Shown piece by piece: positions 35,297 to 45,007 of a DNA stretch of 64,000 nt. Below the pieces are notes generated by a model. It saw nothing but the letters and a program-made list of their open reading frames with translations. It searched no databases and was not told the DNA's origin. Source of the stretch: JABHIE01 sp964584805 (GTDB lineage: Bacteria; Planctomycetota; UBA1135). How positions within the stretch are numbered: the stretch's first letter is position 1; each line of letters starts with the position of its first letter. The stretch covers positions 124,001-188,000 of the forward strand of contig CAZPAY010000001.1 in the NCBI GenBank assembly GCA_964584805.1. Direction: 5' to 3'. Both the position numbers and the translations under genes were made by a program.

Positions 35297-38200
35297 ATGG
35301 AACCCTTCGTCCACCTACATGTCCACACTGAATATTCGTTGCTTGACGGCGCGAATCGTATTGAGCGTCTGGTCGACGCGGCTGTAGAAGACGGTCACAA
35401 ATCGCTGGCCATTACGGACCACGGCAATTTGTATGGAGCGATTGAATTTTACAAAGCCTGCCGTGAGCGTGATATCAAACCGATTTTGGGTTGCGAGGCT
35501 TATGTGGCGACTGGCTCGATGCACGACAAGCATCACCGGCAAGACAATCCGTATACGCACCTGACTTTGTTAGCGCGCGATGCTGCGGGTTGGCAGAACT
35601 TAATGAAGCTCACTTCAGCCTCTTATCTTGACGGTTTCTCTTTTCGTCCCAGAATTGACTTTGAGTTTCTAGCTCAACATGCGCAAGGTTTAAATTGTTT
35701 ATCCGGCTGCATGAGCGGCCCTGTCAATCGTATGTTGCGGCGTGACGACAAGCAAGGCGCGATTGAGATGGCTGCCAAACTGCAAGACATGTTTGGGCGC
35801 GAACATTTCTTTCTTGAAGTCATGCGCAACGGCATCAAAGAGCAAAATGATTTAACGGATGCGATGAAGATATTGCAGCCCATCATTGAGGCGCCACTGG
35901 TTGCGACGAATGACATTCATTACTTGCGGCACGAGGATTGTGCCGCTCAAGACGCGATGCTTTGCTTGGCTCAGGGCAAAAAATTAAACGACGAGAATCG
36001 CTGGCGTTTCGACACGGACTCTCTTTTCTTCCGTACGCAATCCGACATGAATCGGGTATTTAGCGACATGCCTGAGGCTTTGCGCACTACGCTAGATGTG
36101 GCCGAGCAGGTCAATGTCGAAGTCGAACTCGGAAAACATCGCCTACCGCTTTTCACTTCCGACGACGGCACTCCGCCCGATGACCTCTTCCGCAAGTTGT
36201 GTGAAGAAGGCTTTCTCAAGTTATATCCAGGCAACCCAACTGCAGCACGTGAGCGTCTTGAATTTGAGATAAAAGTTATCTCAAAGATGGGATTTACATC
36301 CTATTTCTTGATTGTCTGGGATTTGATTCGACATGCCCATGATGTCGGTATTCCGGTTGGCCCTGGTCGTGGCTCCGCAGCAGGATCTATCGTTGCGTAT
36401 TGCATGAATATTACGCGCATTGACCCGCTGAAATATGACTTGCTGTTTGAGCGATTCCTCAACCCCGATCGCGTTTCGATGCCTGATATTGACATCGACT
36501 TTTGCAAAGATCGGCGTGAAGAAATGATCATTTATACGCGCGAGCGTTATGGCGATGAAAATGTATGCCAGATTATTACCTTTGGTAAGCTTAAGGCTAA
36601 AAATGCATTGCGTGATACGGGGCGCATCATGGACATCTCGCTTAATGTGGTCGACCGTGTTGCCAAAAAGATACCTGACACGCTCGGAATTTCACTCACC
36701 GAAGCCCTCGATCAAGGTGCCGAGCTTGCGGCCGAGCGTGATGCGACCGATGAATCACGCAAGTGGTTTGACTTAGCGCTAAGTGTTGAGGGCCTATCTA
36801 GGAATGCCGGCGTGCATGCAGCGGGTGTCATCATTGCAGATGAACCACTCCGCGATATCGTGCCACTCGCAAAAGTTTCGGACAACACGGTCACCCAATG
36901 GGACATGAACATTTGCGAGGCCTACGGCTTGCTCAAAATGGATTTCCTTGGCCTGCGTACCTTATCGATCCTTCAAGAAGGCGTGCGGCTGATTAAGGAA
37001 ACTAAGGGTGTCGACATCGACCTCGACGCCATATCTCTTGAAGACGAGGCGGTCTATGCGCTTCTGCAAAAAGCTGACACGGAAGGCATCTTCCAGCTTG
37101 AATCAGGCGGCATGCGCAACTTACTGTCTCAGCTCAAGCCGAGTTGTTACGAAGATGTCATCGCCGTGCTGGCTCTCTTCCGCCCGGGGCCACTCGGTTC
37201 CGGTCTGCACGAGATGTATGCACGACGCAAGCACGGCCTCGAGGCGGTCGTTTACCCCCATCCGATTCTGGAAGAGATTCTCAAAGAAACTTACGGCTTG
37301 CTGATTTACCAAGAGCAAATTATGCGAGTAAGTCAAGTCATGGGCGGCTTCACGCTGGCGCAGGCCGACTCTTTGCGCAAGGCGATGGGTAAGAAAATCA
37401 TCAAAATGATGGAGGCCTTCCAAGACCAGTTTATATCTGGCGCACTCGAGCGTGACGTCCCCCAGGCTGTGGCAGAGAGTGTCTGGAAGACAATGCTGGA
37501 GTTTGCAAAGTATGGTTTTAACAAAAGCCACTCTGCGGGTTACGCAATGGTTACTTTTCAAGCCGCATGGCTTAAGGCCCATCATCCGGAAGCTTTTTAT
37601 GCCGCGAGTTGCACTTATGAAGCCGCAGATTCAAAAAAGCTTGCTGTCCTGATTGAAGATTCGCGGAGACATGGAATTTCCGTATTGCCACCCTGCATCA
37701 ATGAGAGCAACGCTAGATTTACCGTCATCGACGAAAAGCAAATCCGCTTTGGGCTCGAGGCGATTAAAGGCGTGGGTACTGGCGCGGCGGAGGCGATTGT
37801 TGAGTCGCGCGAGTCGCAAGATGACTGTTGCTTCACCGACGTCATGGATTGCCTCATTGCTGGCGCAGGTTTAGGTGTGAACAAGTCGACTTATGAATGT
37901 TTGACAAAAGGTGGTGCATTTGACTCCTTTTCTCAACGGCGGGTGGACTTACTACCTACGATCGAGGACAAAGTTCGAGATGCGAGTAGCAAAGCCAAAG
38001 ATCGCGCCAAGGGGCAAGGCTCGCTGTTTGATATGCTTGGCGCCAGCAGGCCGTCTGCTGTTACGAGCAAGCCAGGCGGCGCAGGCGAGTTACGCAAACT
38101 CAGTAAAGACGAGCTGCGACTCACTTTGACCATGGAGAAAGAGGTTCTCGGTCTCTACCTATCTAGGCATCCACTTGACCCCTACCGTGCGCTGTTAGGT

Positions 38201-38821
38201 GGAATCTCTCGTCACAATTCGTCCAATATGCACGAAACTCAAGACGAATCGATGGTAACGCTTGCAGGCATTATTTCGCAATGCGTTGTGCGTGGCACTA
38301 AGAAAGACCCAAACCGTAAATTTGCAAAATTCCGCATTGAAGATCTCTACGGCTCTACGGGGGCGGTTGTCTTTCCGCGTGACCTCGAACGCATGCGCGA
38401 TTCGGTCGAGGAAGACTTCATTGGCATTTTTACCGGCCGCGTCAGCATGAATCGCGATGAACCCGAATTGCTCATCGAAGATATCAAGCCGATGCAAGAC
38501 CGGGAAAATATGCAACTCAAGGGGTATCTACAAATTCGCCTTAACCCTGACTCTCCCCCGCTTAAAGATTTGGGTGCCGTCCTGCAAAAGCACCACGGAA
38601 AGGCGATGGTTCGCTTTATCTACCAAGACGCTCAAGGGGCTCAACATATTGTGCGCGCAGGCTCTTCCTGGAAGGTGCGTCTGCAAACTGAGCTTATTGA
38701 CGAGCTGAATCAACTATTGGGCTCAGGCAGTGCGGTCGTCAGGATGGATCCTGGCACCGATAGCGGAAATGGCGGAAACAGCAGTAAACGACGCCGCTAC
38801 TCTCGCCAAAAGAGCTCATAA
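35297..38821 (+). CDS. dnaE: DNA polymerase III subunit alpha
   Basis: The replicative polymerase. 1,174 residues, typical of DnaE1. N-terminal PHP domain HVHTEYSLLDGANRIERL (residues 8-25) and ITDHGNLYG; polymerase centre with MPDIDIDF (P396; D397 and D399, two of the metal-binding carboxylates) and KDRREEM; the GPGRGSAAGS motif in the palm. The C-terminus has an OB-fold (VTLAGIISQCV...) and a short Lys/Arg-rich tail (KRRRYSRQKSS). It is the only gene here in this orientation besides tatD and its neighbour, and is convergent with rplQ. Confidence 0.98.
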   Translation: MEPFVHLHVHTEYSLLDGANRIERLVDAAVEDGHKSLAITDHGNLYGAIEFYKACRERDIKPILGCEAYVATGSMHDKHHRQDNPYTHLTLLARDAAGWQNLMKLTSASYLDGFSFRPRIDFEFLAQHAQGLNCLSGCMSGPVNRMLRRDDKQGAIEMAAKLQDMFGREHFFLEVMRNGIKEQNDLTDAMKILQPIIEAPLVATNDIHYLRHEDCAAQDAMLCLAQGKKLNDENRWRFDTDSLFFRTQSDMNRVFSDMPEALRTTLDVAEQVNVEVELGKHRLPLFTSDDGTPPDDLFRKLCEEGFLKLYPGNPTAARERLEFEIKVISKMGFTSYFLIVWDLIRHAHDVGIPVGPGRGSAAGSIVAYCMNITRIDPLKYDLLFERFLNPDRVSMPDIDIDFCKDRREEMIIYTRERYGDENVCQIITFGKLKAKNALRDTGRIMDISLNVVDRVAKKIPDTLGISLTEALDQGAELAAERDATDESRKWFDLALSVEGLSRNAGVHAAGVIIADEPLRDIVPLAKVSDNTVTQWDMNICEAYGLLKMDFLGLRTLSILQEGVRLIKETKGVDIDLDAISLEDEAVYALLQKADTEGIFQLESGGMRNLLSQLKPSCYEDVIAVLALFRPGPLGSGLHEMYARRKHGLEAVVYPHPILEEILKETYGLLIYQEQIMRVSQVMGGFTLAQADSLRKAMGKKIIKMMEAFQDQFISGALERDVPQAVAESVWKTMLEFAKYGFNKSHSAGYAMVTFQAAWLKAHHPEAFYAASCTYEAADSKKLAVLIEDSRRHGISVLPPCINESNARFTVIDEKQIRFGLEAIKGVGTGAAEAIVESRESQDDCCFTDVMDCLIAGAGLGVNKSTYECLTKGGAFDSFSQRRVDLLPTIEDKVRDASSKAKDRAKGQGSLFDMLGASRPSAVTSKPGGAGELRKLSKDELRLTLTMEKEVLGLYLSRHPLDPYRALLGGISRHNSSNMHETQDESMVTLAGIISQCVVRGTKKDPNRKFAKFRIEDLYGSTGAVVFPRDLERMRDSVEEDFIGIFTGRVSMNRDEPELLIEDIKPMQDRENMQLKGYLQIRLNPDSPPLKDLGAVLQKHHGKAMVRFIYQDAQGAQHIVRAGSSWKVRLQTELIDELNQLLGSGSAVVRMDPGTDSGNGGNSSKRRRYSRQKSS

Positions 38822-38827
38822 CGAAAG

Positions 38828-38857
38828 GCGGGGTGGCTCGATGTAGAGCCACCCCGC
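38828..38857 (-). terminator. Bidirectional hairpin between dnaE and rplQ
   Basis: GCGGGGTGGCTC and GAGCCACCCCGC (38828-38839 and 38846-38857) form a perfect 12-bp stem with a 6-base loop between convergent dnaE and rplQ. On the minus strand CCTTTCGTTAT follows; on the plus strand there is no T-run. It is likely to end the alpha-operon transcript and perhaps block read-through. Confidence 0.75.
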
Positions 38858-38875
38858 AAATGCTGAAAGAAAATA

Positions 38876-39283
38876 CTATTCAGCTGCTTCTTCGGATGGC
38901 ACAGCCATCTCAACTTCTTCGGAACGCTCAACGAACTCCCAGAGAGCGCGTGGGGCAGCATCGCCTAGACGAGGCTTGGAGAATTTAAGAATCCGAGTGT
39001 AGCCACCTGGGCGTTCCTGGAACCGTGGCCCCAAGACGTCGAAGAGCTTTGCTGCTGCCTCCTTGTCATTACCCAAAATGGACAATGCACGGCGATAGTT
39101 TGCGAGATTCTTAACCTTGGCGAGCGTGACCAATTTTTCAACGAAAGAGCGGTGATGCTTTGCTTTAGTAAGAGTCGTCTCGATGCGCTCATGCTTGATG
39201 AGCGCTGACGCAAGATTGCGTGCCAAAGCACGACGGTGAGACCCGGTGCGGGAAAGCTTATTTGTTTTAACGCGGTGTCGCAT
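38876..39283 (-). CDS. rplQ: 50S ribosomal protein L17
   Basis: 135 residues; begins MRHRVKTNKLSRTGSHRRAL, with the conserved LIKHERIETTLTKAK. The last about 20 residues (VEMAVPSEEAAE) are an acidic tail. GAGGAGG lies before the ATG. Last gene of the alpha operon, 14 bases after rpoA. Confidence 0.97.
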   Translation of the reverse strand: MRHRVKTNKLSRTGSHRRALARNLASALIKHERIETTLTKAKHHRSFVEKLVTLAKVKNLANYRRALSILGNDKEAAAKLFDVLGPRFQERPGGYTRILKFSKPRLGDAAPRALWEFVERSEEVEMAVPSEEAAE

Positions 39284-39297
39284 TGATTAATCCTCCT

Positions 39298-40311
39298 CTA
39301 GTTGGCGTCGCCGAAAACAGTTTCGCGATCCATGCCAACGCCGAGCTCAATTTCGCTCAATTTGGCTTCAATTTCTTTTAGAACAGTTTGCCCAAGATTC
39401 TTAATGGACAAAAGCTCGTCTGTGTTAAGGAAGACTAGATCGCCCAATGTGCGAATCTGTGCGACTTCCAGGCAATTGCGGGCGCGAGTGGAAAGCTCGA
39501 GGCGATCCGTCGACTCAGCCAGCAAGCCATTCATGCGCTCACGACGACGCTCAGCGGCGGCATCAACCGTGCGAACCTCTTCGGAGACAGGAACCCCATG
39601 GACAACTTCGCTGAAGTGAACAAAAGGGTTAAGGTGCTTACGATAAATCTTGGCCGCCTCAACGAGTGCAAGGTCAGGAGAAACCGTGCCATCGGTCCAG
39701 ACTTCAAGAATCAAGCGATCGTAGTTGGTGAACTTACCAACACGAGTAGCCTCAACGCCGTAACGAACACGAGTCACTGGAGAGTAAGCCGCATCGAGTG
39801 GAATTAAACCAATTTGATCCATTGGCTCGCCTGTTTCTTCAGCGGCGACATAACCACGACCACGGCGAACCGTCATCGTTGCCACAAAAGAAGATTTGGC
39901 CGAAGTAAGCGTAGCCAACTTGAGCTCAGGGTTTTGGATGGTCACTCCAGCAGGGCACTCAAGGTCAGCACCCGTTACGACACACTCACCTCTAGCAGAA
40001 ACGGTAAGCACAACGGTGGCTTCCGTCTCAACCATGATGCGAAGGCGTTTGCAGGCCAAGACAATTTCAGTGACATCTTCCAAGATGCCGTCAATCGACT
40101 TGAACTCATGCTCAATGCCATCAATCTCAAGGGAAGTAACTGCTGTACCTTCAATCGAGCCCAAAAGGACACGACGGAGGCCATTGCCGATGCTGTGGCC
40201 GAAGCCACGCTCAAACGGCTCAACGGAGTACTTGCCATATGTATCGGTAGAGACTGCCTCGTCACGAGTGACTTCAGATGGTAGCTCAAAATCTCGCCAG
40301 CGAATGCGCAT
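39298..40311 (-). CDS. rpoA: RNA polymerase subunit alpha
   Basis: 337 residues. N-terminal assembly domain (EPFERGFGHSIGNGLRRVLL at about 31-50, ENVTEI-like DVTEIVL), linker (AAERRRERMNG) and C-terminal DNA/activator-binding domain (LELSTRARNCLEVAQIRTLGDLV; IKNLGQTVLKEIEAKL), each written as the family motif. SD AGGAAA precedes the ATG. Between rpsD and rplQ as in the standard alpha operon. Confidence 0.98.
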   Translation of the reverse strand: MRIRWRDFELPSEVTRDEAVSTDTYGKYSVEPFERGFGHSIGNGLRRVLLGSIEGTAVTSLEIDGIEHEFKSIDGILEDVTEIVLACKRLRIMVETEATVVLTVSARGECVVTGADLECPAGVTIQNPELKLATLTSAKSSFVATMTVRRGRGYVAAEETGEPMDQIGLIPLDAAYSPVTRVRYGVEATRVGKFTNYDRLILEVWTDGTVSPDLALVEAAKIYRKHLNPFVHFSEVVHGVPVSEEVRTVDAAAERRRERMNGLLAESTDRLELSTRARNCLEVAQIRTLGDLVFLNTDELLSIKNLGQTVLKEIEAKLSEIELGVGMDRETVFGDAN

Positions 40312-40332
40312 GATGTTTTCCTAGGGCCTGGG

Positions 40333-40965
40333 TTACTTCGAGCAAAGCTCGACGATGAATTGCTCCTGGATGTCTTGAAACCGGAGCTCTTCGCGCGTTG
40401 GAAGCGCGACAATTGTAATTTTGGCTGAAGCGCGATCGGCTTCGAACCACTTAGGTGCTTCTTTGTCACCCGCCATCTCAACGACATCTTTCAACAATGC
40501 CTTTGATTTGTCGTGCTCGCGAACGCTGATGACGTCGCCAACGCGAACCATGTAGCTAGCGATATCGACCTTGCGGCCATTCACGGCAAAATGACCATGA
40601 CAAATCAGCTGGCGTGCGTGGGCGCGGGAGAGCGAAAGCCCACCAGCATCAACGACGTTGTCAAGACGACGCTCAAGGATCTGCAACAGGTTCTCACCTG
40701 TATTGCCCTTCATGCGTTCGGCCATGGTGAAGTAACGCTTGAACTGACGCTCCATGACGCCATAAATCCGCTTTACTTTTTGCTTTTCGCGCAAGTGCAC
40801 GCCGTAGTCAGACAAGCGACGTGGGCGAGAGCGGATATTCATGCCAGGAGGCACATTACGCCGGTCAACGGCGCACTTTTCGCTTTCACAACGAACACCC
40901 TTGAGAAAAAGTTTATGCCCCTCTCGGCGACACAAACGACAAACATTACCGTGATAACGGGCCAT
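40333..40965 (-). CDS. rpsD: 30S ribosomal protein S4, zinc-binding form
   Basis: 210 residues. The N-terminus contains C9-x2-C12-x13-C26-x4-C31, a zinc-binding version of S4, followed by the S4 domain (RRLDNVVDAGGLSLSRAHARQ). Primary 16S rRNA binder and translational regulator of its operon in some bacteria. 2 bases after rpsK. Confidence 0.97.
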   Translation of the reverse strand: MARYHGNVCRLCRREGHKLFLKGVRCESEKCAVDRRNVPPGMNIRSRPRRLSDYGVHLREKQKVKRIYGVMERQFKRYFTMAERMKGNTGENLLQILERRLDNVVDAGGLSLSRAHARQLICHGHFAVNGRKVDIASYMVRVGDVISVREHDKSKALLKDVVEMAGDKEAPKWFEADRASAKITIVALPTREELRFQDIQEQFIVELCSK

Positions 40966-40967
40966 GA

Positions 40968-41351
40968 TCAGACGCGACGTTTCTTGGGTGGACGACAGCC
41001 GTTATGTGGGAGCGGCGTGACATCAGAAATGAGAGTAACCCGAAGGCCACCTTGGTTTAGGCCACGAATCGCAGCTTCGCGACCAGGGCCAGGGCCCTTG
41101 ATGCGAATTTCGATTTCGCGCAAACCCATCTTGTAAGCAGTTTCAGCAGCGCGCATGGCGGACTGCTGAGCAGCAAACGGAGTGGACTTCCTGGAGCCTT
41201 TGTAGCCCACCATGCCGCCAGAGCCCGTCAGGATGGTATTCCCTTTGGTGTCCGTTAGCGTAGTGAGAGTATTGTTGAAGGTCGAGCGAATAAAACCGAT
41301 GCCTCGGGCACCGACCTTGCGACCTTTCTTTTTTGATTTTGCAGCACTCAT
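40968..41351 (-). CDS. rpsK: 30S ribosomal protein S11
   Basis: 127 residues with an N-terminal KSKKKGRKV extension, IGFIRSTFNNTLTTLTDTKGN and the C-terminal VTPLPHNGCRPPKKRRV. Next to rpsM (14 bases) and rpsD. Confidence 0.97.
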   Translation of the reverse strand: MSAAKSKKKGRKVGARGIGFIRSTFNNTLTTLTDTKGNTILTGSGGMVGYKGSRKSTPFAAQQSAMRAAETAYKMGLREIEIRIKGPGPGREAAIRGLNQGGLRVTLISDVTPLPHNGCRPPKKRRV

Positions 41352-41365
41352 GATGAATTAACAGA

Positions 41366-41749
41366 TTACTTCAACGATTTAACAGACTGCTTACCAGCAA
41401 CCGTCTTCTTGGGACCTTTACGCCCACGAGCGTTGGTGCGGGTACGTTGGCCACGCACGGGCAAGCCGCGACGATGGCGTAGACCTCGATAGCAAGCAAT
41501 ATCACGCAGGCGATTAATCGCCTGAGTGCGCTCACGACGCAAAGCGCCTTCAACGTTGAAGTTGTCTTGAAGATAAGACGAGATTGAACCCAGTTCTTCG
41601 TCGGATAGCTCTTTAGCTCGACGATCAGGATCAATATTAAGAGCTTCACAAACTTGAGCGGCACGCGTGTTACCAACCCCAAAGAGGTAGGTAAGCGCGA
41701 TAATCGTGCGCTTGTCGTTAGGAATGTCGACACCAATGAGACGTGGCAT
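41366..41749 (-). CDS. rpsM: 30S ribosomal protein S13
   Basis: 127 residues: MPRLIGVDIPNDKRTIIALTYLFG, helix-turn-helix-like region, then RGLRHRRGLPVRGQRT and a basic tail. Contacts the P-site tRNA and S19. Follows rpmJ by 21 bases. Confidence 0.97.
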   Translation of the reverse strand: MPRLIGVDIPNDKRTIIALTYLFGVGNTRAAQVCEALNIDPDRRAKELSDEELGSISSYLQDNFNVEGALRRERTQAINRLRDIACYRGLRHRRGLPVRGQRTRTNARGRKGPKKTVAGKQSVKSLK

Positions 41750-41770
41750 GTACTACTTATGGTTCAGGAT

Positions 41771-41887
41771 TTAGCCTTGACGCTGTTTATGGCGAGGGTT
41801 GCGACTGCAGATGATACGCACCACACCACGGCGGCGGATAACTCGGCAGGACTCACACATGCGTCGAACGGAAGAGCGGACTTTCAT
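41771..41887 (-). CDS. rpmJ: 50S ribosomal protein L36
   Basis: A 38-residue protein that is easily missed: MKVRSSVRRMCESC, then IICSRNPRHKQRQG. The zinc ligands C11, C14, C27 and H33 are intact (the C+ type). It lies between infA and rpsM as in the usual spc operon end. Confidence 0.96.
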   Translation of the reverse strand: MKVRSSVRRMCESCRVIRRRGVVRIICSRNPRHKQRQG

Positions 41888-41913
41888 GATTTTTCGAAGT
41901 CGGCGGAAAGGGG

Positions 41914-42165
41914 TTAGCGTGCCCCGCCATGAGCACGACGCGGTCGGCGATCGCCTCGGTAGACAATGCGGCAGCGCGTGAGATCGTAAGGGGACATTTC
42001 AACAGTGACCGTATCTCCAGGAGTGATGCGAATGTAAAACTTACGCATTTTCCCAGAAATGTGGGCGAGGATGACGTGGCCATTTGGAAGCTCGACTTGA
42101 AAGGTAGCGTTTGGGAGTGCTTCCCGAACGGTTGCCTGCAAGGTCAGAGGTTCTTCTTTAGCCAT
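41914..42165 (-). CDS. infA: Translation initiation factor IF-1
   Basis: 83 residues, an OB-fold: QATVREALPNATFQVELPNG, GKMRKFYIRITPGDTV, SPYDLTRCRIVYR. The C-terminal tail RRPRRAHGGAR is longer than the E. coli 71-residue protein. Three bases downstream of adk. Confidence 0.96.
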   Translation of the reverse strand: MAKEEPLTLQATVREALPNATFQVELPNGHVILAHISGKMRKFYIRITPGDTVTVEMSPYDLTRCRIVYRGDRRPRRAHGGAR

Positions 42166-42168
42166 GAA

Positions 42169-42738
42169 TTAGGAATTATCGGAACCGCCAAGTACTCCAC
42201 GGACAACTTGGACCGTATCTTCTTGAATGGCTTCGATGGGCCGATCGGAATCGACTCGGGAGAGAACACCCTGGGCAGAGTAAAACTCAACCAAAGGTGC
42301 AGTGGTTTTGTGGTAGATACTCAAGCGGTGAGTAATCACTTCTTGTGTGTCGTCTTTGCGCCCACGACCCATTAAACGGCCCGTTAGAACCGAATCGGGA
42401 GCCGAGAAGTATAACGCAAGGCGGATGGAACCGCTAGGAGCCTTTGCAGAAAGAGCTGTTGCTTGCTCTAAAGTGCGGGGAAAACCATCCAAAAGGAGGA
42501 CATCGTCTTTCGAAACCGAATTAACGCGGCCCGCGACCATATCAAGCATCAAATCATCAGGGACAAGGTCGCCTCGGCTCATGTAGCCGTCGGCTGCTCT
42601 CCCTAAGTCGGTGCCGCGCGCGACTTCATCGCGCAAAAGCTCACCCGTAGAAAGGTGCTTCCAGCCGTTGGCCGTCGCAGCCATTTCGGCCTGCGTGCCT
42701 TTACCTACTCCGGGGGGACCTAAAAGGATTGCGATCAT
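42169..42738 (-). CDS. adk: Adenylate kinase
   Basis: Interconverts ATP+AMP and 2 ADP. 189 residues from the ATG at 42738, which overlaps the secY stop (ATGA). P-loop GPPGVGKGT (7-15), DGFPRT, LSIYHKTTAPL. It is of the short type, without the zinc LID. An upstream in-frame ATG at 42756 is inside secY. Confidence 0.95.
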   Translation of the reverse strand: MIAILLGPPGVGKGTQAEMAATANGWKHLSTGELLRDEVARGTDLGRAADGYMSRGDLVPDDLMLDMVAGRVNSVSKDDVLLLDGFPRTLEQATALSAKAPSGSIRLALYFSAPDSVLTGRLMGRGRKDDTQEVITHRLSIYHKTTAPLVEFYSAQGVLSRVDSDRPIEAIQEDTVQVVRGVLGGSDNS

Positions 42739-44039
42739 TTCTTTTTCTTGGCCCATCCAGAGCCACCACCCTTCATGAAACCGTCATAGTTCCGGGAAAG
42801 AAGTTGGGCATTGAGGCGGTCGACAATATCGAGAGCTACACCCACAACAATCAGGATCGAAGTACCGCCTAGGAAGTAGGCAACCATCGGGTCGACGTGC
42901 ATTTTTGAAGTCAGCATCGTCGGCAAAACCGCGATAATGGCCAAGAAAGCTGCACCAGCAAGCGTTACGCGATCAAGAACAAAAGAGAGATACTCACTTG
43001 TTGCCTTACCGGGACGGATGCCAGGAATGAAAGAGCCCTGCTCTTTGAGGTTGTTTGCAATGTCCTCTGGCTGAAACATCAAGCGAACCCAGAAGAAAGA
43101 AAAGAAAACGATCAAGGTAAGGTACAAGGAGATGTACACAAAGCCAGCGTTTGAGAAAATCTCACGCAACCAGCCAAAGCCTGGCATCGAGCCCAAAACA
43201 TTAGGAACGATAAACAAAGCGGAAGCAAAAATGATCGGCATCACTCCTGCTTGGTTGACCTTAAGCGGCAAGTAGTGACGCTGCCCCCCCATGACCTTGC
43301 GGCCGCGAGTAAATTTAGCCTGCTGGATGGGTATGCGCCTCTGCCCTCGAGTCAGATAAACGACGACTAAGACGACGGCAAGCCACATCAAACCAAGCGT
43401 GACAGCCATTTGGTGAGCGTCATCGCGGAACGACAATGCTTTCGCCAAATTGGTTGGGAGCCGCGCAACAATACCGCACATGATGATCATGGATACGCCA
43501 TTGCCAATTCCGTGCTCGGTAATTTGTTCACCAATCCACATAATAAACATCGTGCCTGCTGTCAGTGCGACGAGCACAGTCACGGAATAAAGCATGGATC
43601 CCCCGCCAGGCATCAATTGATACTGCGGGTTGTAAATCACTCCATACAAGACAAAGATGCCCTGCAAGACGCAAATCGGCACAGTGGCTAGGCGCGTGAG
43701 TTGGCTAATCTTTTTCTGCCCAGCAGCGCCTTCCTTGGAAAGGGCTTCAAGAGCTGGAACCACTTTAACGAGCAAACTAAAAATAATGCTCGCCGAGATG
43801 TAGGGCATTACACCCAAAGAGAACAACACCGCGCTACCGATACCCGCACCCGTAAAGGCATTCATGATGCCGAACAGAGCGCTTTCATCTGCTTTCTTAG
43901 CCGCAGCAAAGACCTGGTCGAGGTCAATACCTGGGAGCGGCACCTGAAAGCCCAGACGATAAACGCCCAGCAGCAAAAAGGTCAAGAGGACTTTTTTGCG
44001 TAGCTCAGGAATCCGGAAAATCGCGACGAGTTGTTCCAC
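42735..44039 (-). CDS. secY: Preprotein translocase SecY
   Basis: 434 residues, ten hydrophobic segments; the main channel of the Sec translocon in the inner membrane. Family segments GVMPYISASIIFSLL, GIGNGVSMIIMCGIVARLP, and a Lys-rich C-terminus WAKKKK. Four bases separate it from rplO; its stop overlaps adk. Confidence 0.98.
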   Translation of the reverse strand: MEQLVAIFRIPELRKKVLLTFLLLGVYRLGFQVPLPGIDLDQVFAAAKKADESALFGIMNAFTGAGIGSAVLFSLGVMPYISASIIFSLLVKVVPALEALSKEGAAGQKKISQLTRLATVPICVLQGIFVLYGVIYNPQYQLMPGGGSMLYSVTVLVALTAGTMFIMWIGEQITEHGIGNGVSMIIMCGIVARLPTNLAKALSFRDDAHQMAVTLGLMWLAVVLVVVYLTRGQRRIPIQQAKFTRGRKVMGGQRHYLPLKVNQAGVMPIIFASALFIVPNVLGSMPGFGWLREIFSNAGFVYISLYLTLIVFFSFFWVRLMFQPEDIANNLKEQGSFIPGIRPGKATSEYLSFVLDRVTLAGAAFLAIIAVLPTMLTSKMHVDPMVAYFLGGTSILIVVGVALDIVDRLNAQLLSRNYDGFMKGGGSGWAKKKK

Positions 44040-44043
44040 TTGT

Positions 44044-44493
44044 TTACTTATTGATGATTTCTACGGTGCCACCGGCTGCTTCAATTTTCTCAACCGCTGA
44101 GGCAGAGAACTTGTGGGCGCGCACAGTCACTTTTTGAGTCAATTCACCCATGCCCAAGACCTTGAGCATGTCGCCTGTCTTCGCTGCCAAGTGGGCATCA
44201 AGAACAGCTTTAAGGTCAATCACGGCACCCTCGGCAAACGAACCAAACGCCTCAACATTGATTAAAGTGTAATGCTTCTTAAAACGAGCATTTGTGAAAC
44301 CACGCTTTGGCATCCGGCGGTAGATTGGCATCTGACCACCTTCAAAACCGATACGAGTATTGTCGCCAGAGCGCGAACGCTGGCCTTTGTGACCCCGACC
44401 GGCTGTCTTGCCGGACCCCGAGCCGACACCCCGACCGATGCGCTTACGCTTACGGTTCTTTTTGCCTTTGGCTGTTACGTCGTGGATTTGCAT
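44044..44493 (-). CDS. rplO: 50S ribosomal protein L15
   Basis: 149 residues, Gly/Arg-rich N-terminus (KKNRKRKRIGRGVGSGSGK), FEGGQMPIYRRMPKRGF. Overlaps the rpsE stop by one base (TAATG). The usual rpmD (L30) gene between rpsE and rplO is absent. Confidence 0.97.
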   Translation of the reverse strand: MQIHDVTAKGKKNRKRKRIGRGVGSGSGKTAGRGHKGQRSRSGDNTRIGFEGGQMPIYRRMPKRGFTNARFKKHYTLINVEAFGSFAEGAVIDLKAVLDAHLAAKTGDMLKVLGMGELTQKVTVRAHKFSASAVEKIEAAGGTVEIINK

Positions 44494-45005
44494 TAGATTT
44501 TTACCTCACGGAGGGCCTCAATCTGCTCTTGTGTACGAAGCTGACCGAGTGCAACAATCGTTGCTTTGACTAAGTTGATGGGTGTGGTCGAGCCGTAACT
44601 TTTAGTTAGGACATCTTTCACGCCAGCAAGCTCAAGGACGGCACGGACGGTACCGCCAGCGATGATTCCTGTACCAGGCGAAGCGGGCAAGAGTCTTACG
44701 CGAGCACTGCAAAATTCGGCTTCTACCTCGTGAGGAATGGTCGTGCCCACTCGCGGAACACGAATGAGATGCTTTCGGCCATCTTTAAATGCTTTCTGCA
44801 TTGCGAGTGGAATTTCTTTCGCTTTACCGAAACCATATCCGACAACACCTTCTTGGTTGCCAACGACAGTCAAAGCAGAAAAACCAAAACGGCGGCCACC
44901 CTTGACCACCTTGGCCGAGCGGTTGACCTTAACGCGCTCTTCTTTGAGCTCACCGAGGCGTTCCGCTTCGGTGCGGTCCATGAATTCTGGGAGTTGTTTT
45001 GCCAT
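44493..45005 (-). CDS. rpsE: 30S ribosomal protein S5
   Basis: 170 residues from the ATG at 45005 (MAKQLPEFMDRTEA); the open frame continues 23 codons upstream into rplR. Contains GGRRFGFSALTVVGNQEGVVG and FGKAKEIPLAMQKAF. Two bases after rplR. Confidence 0.96.
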   Translation of the reverse strand: MAKQLPEFMDRTEAERLGELKEERVKVNRSAKVVKGGRRFGFSALTVVGNQEGVVGYGFGKAKEIPLAMQKAFKDGRKHLIRVPRVGTTIPHEVEAEFCSARVRLLPASPGTGIIAGGTVRAVLELAGVKDVLTKSYGSTTPINLVKATIVALGQLRTQEQIEALREVKI

Positions 45006-45007
45006 GA

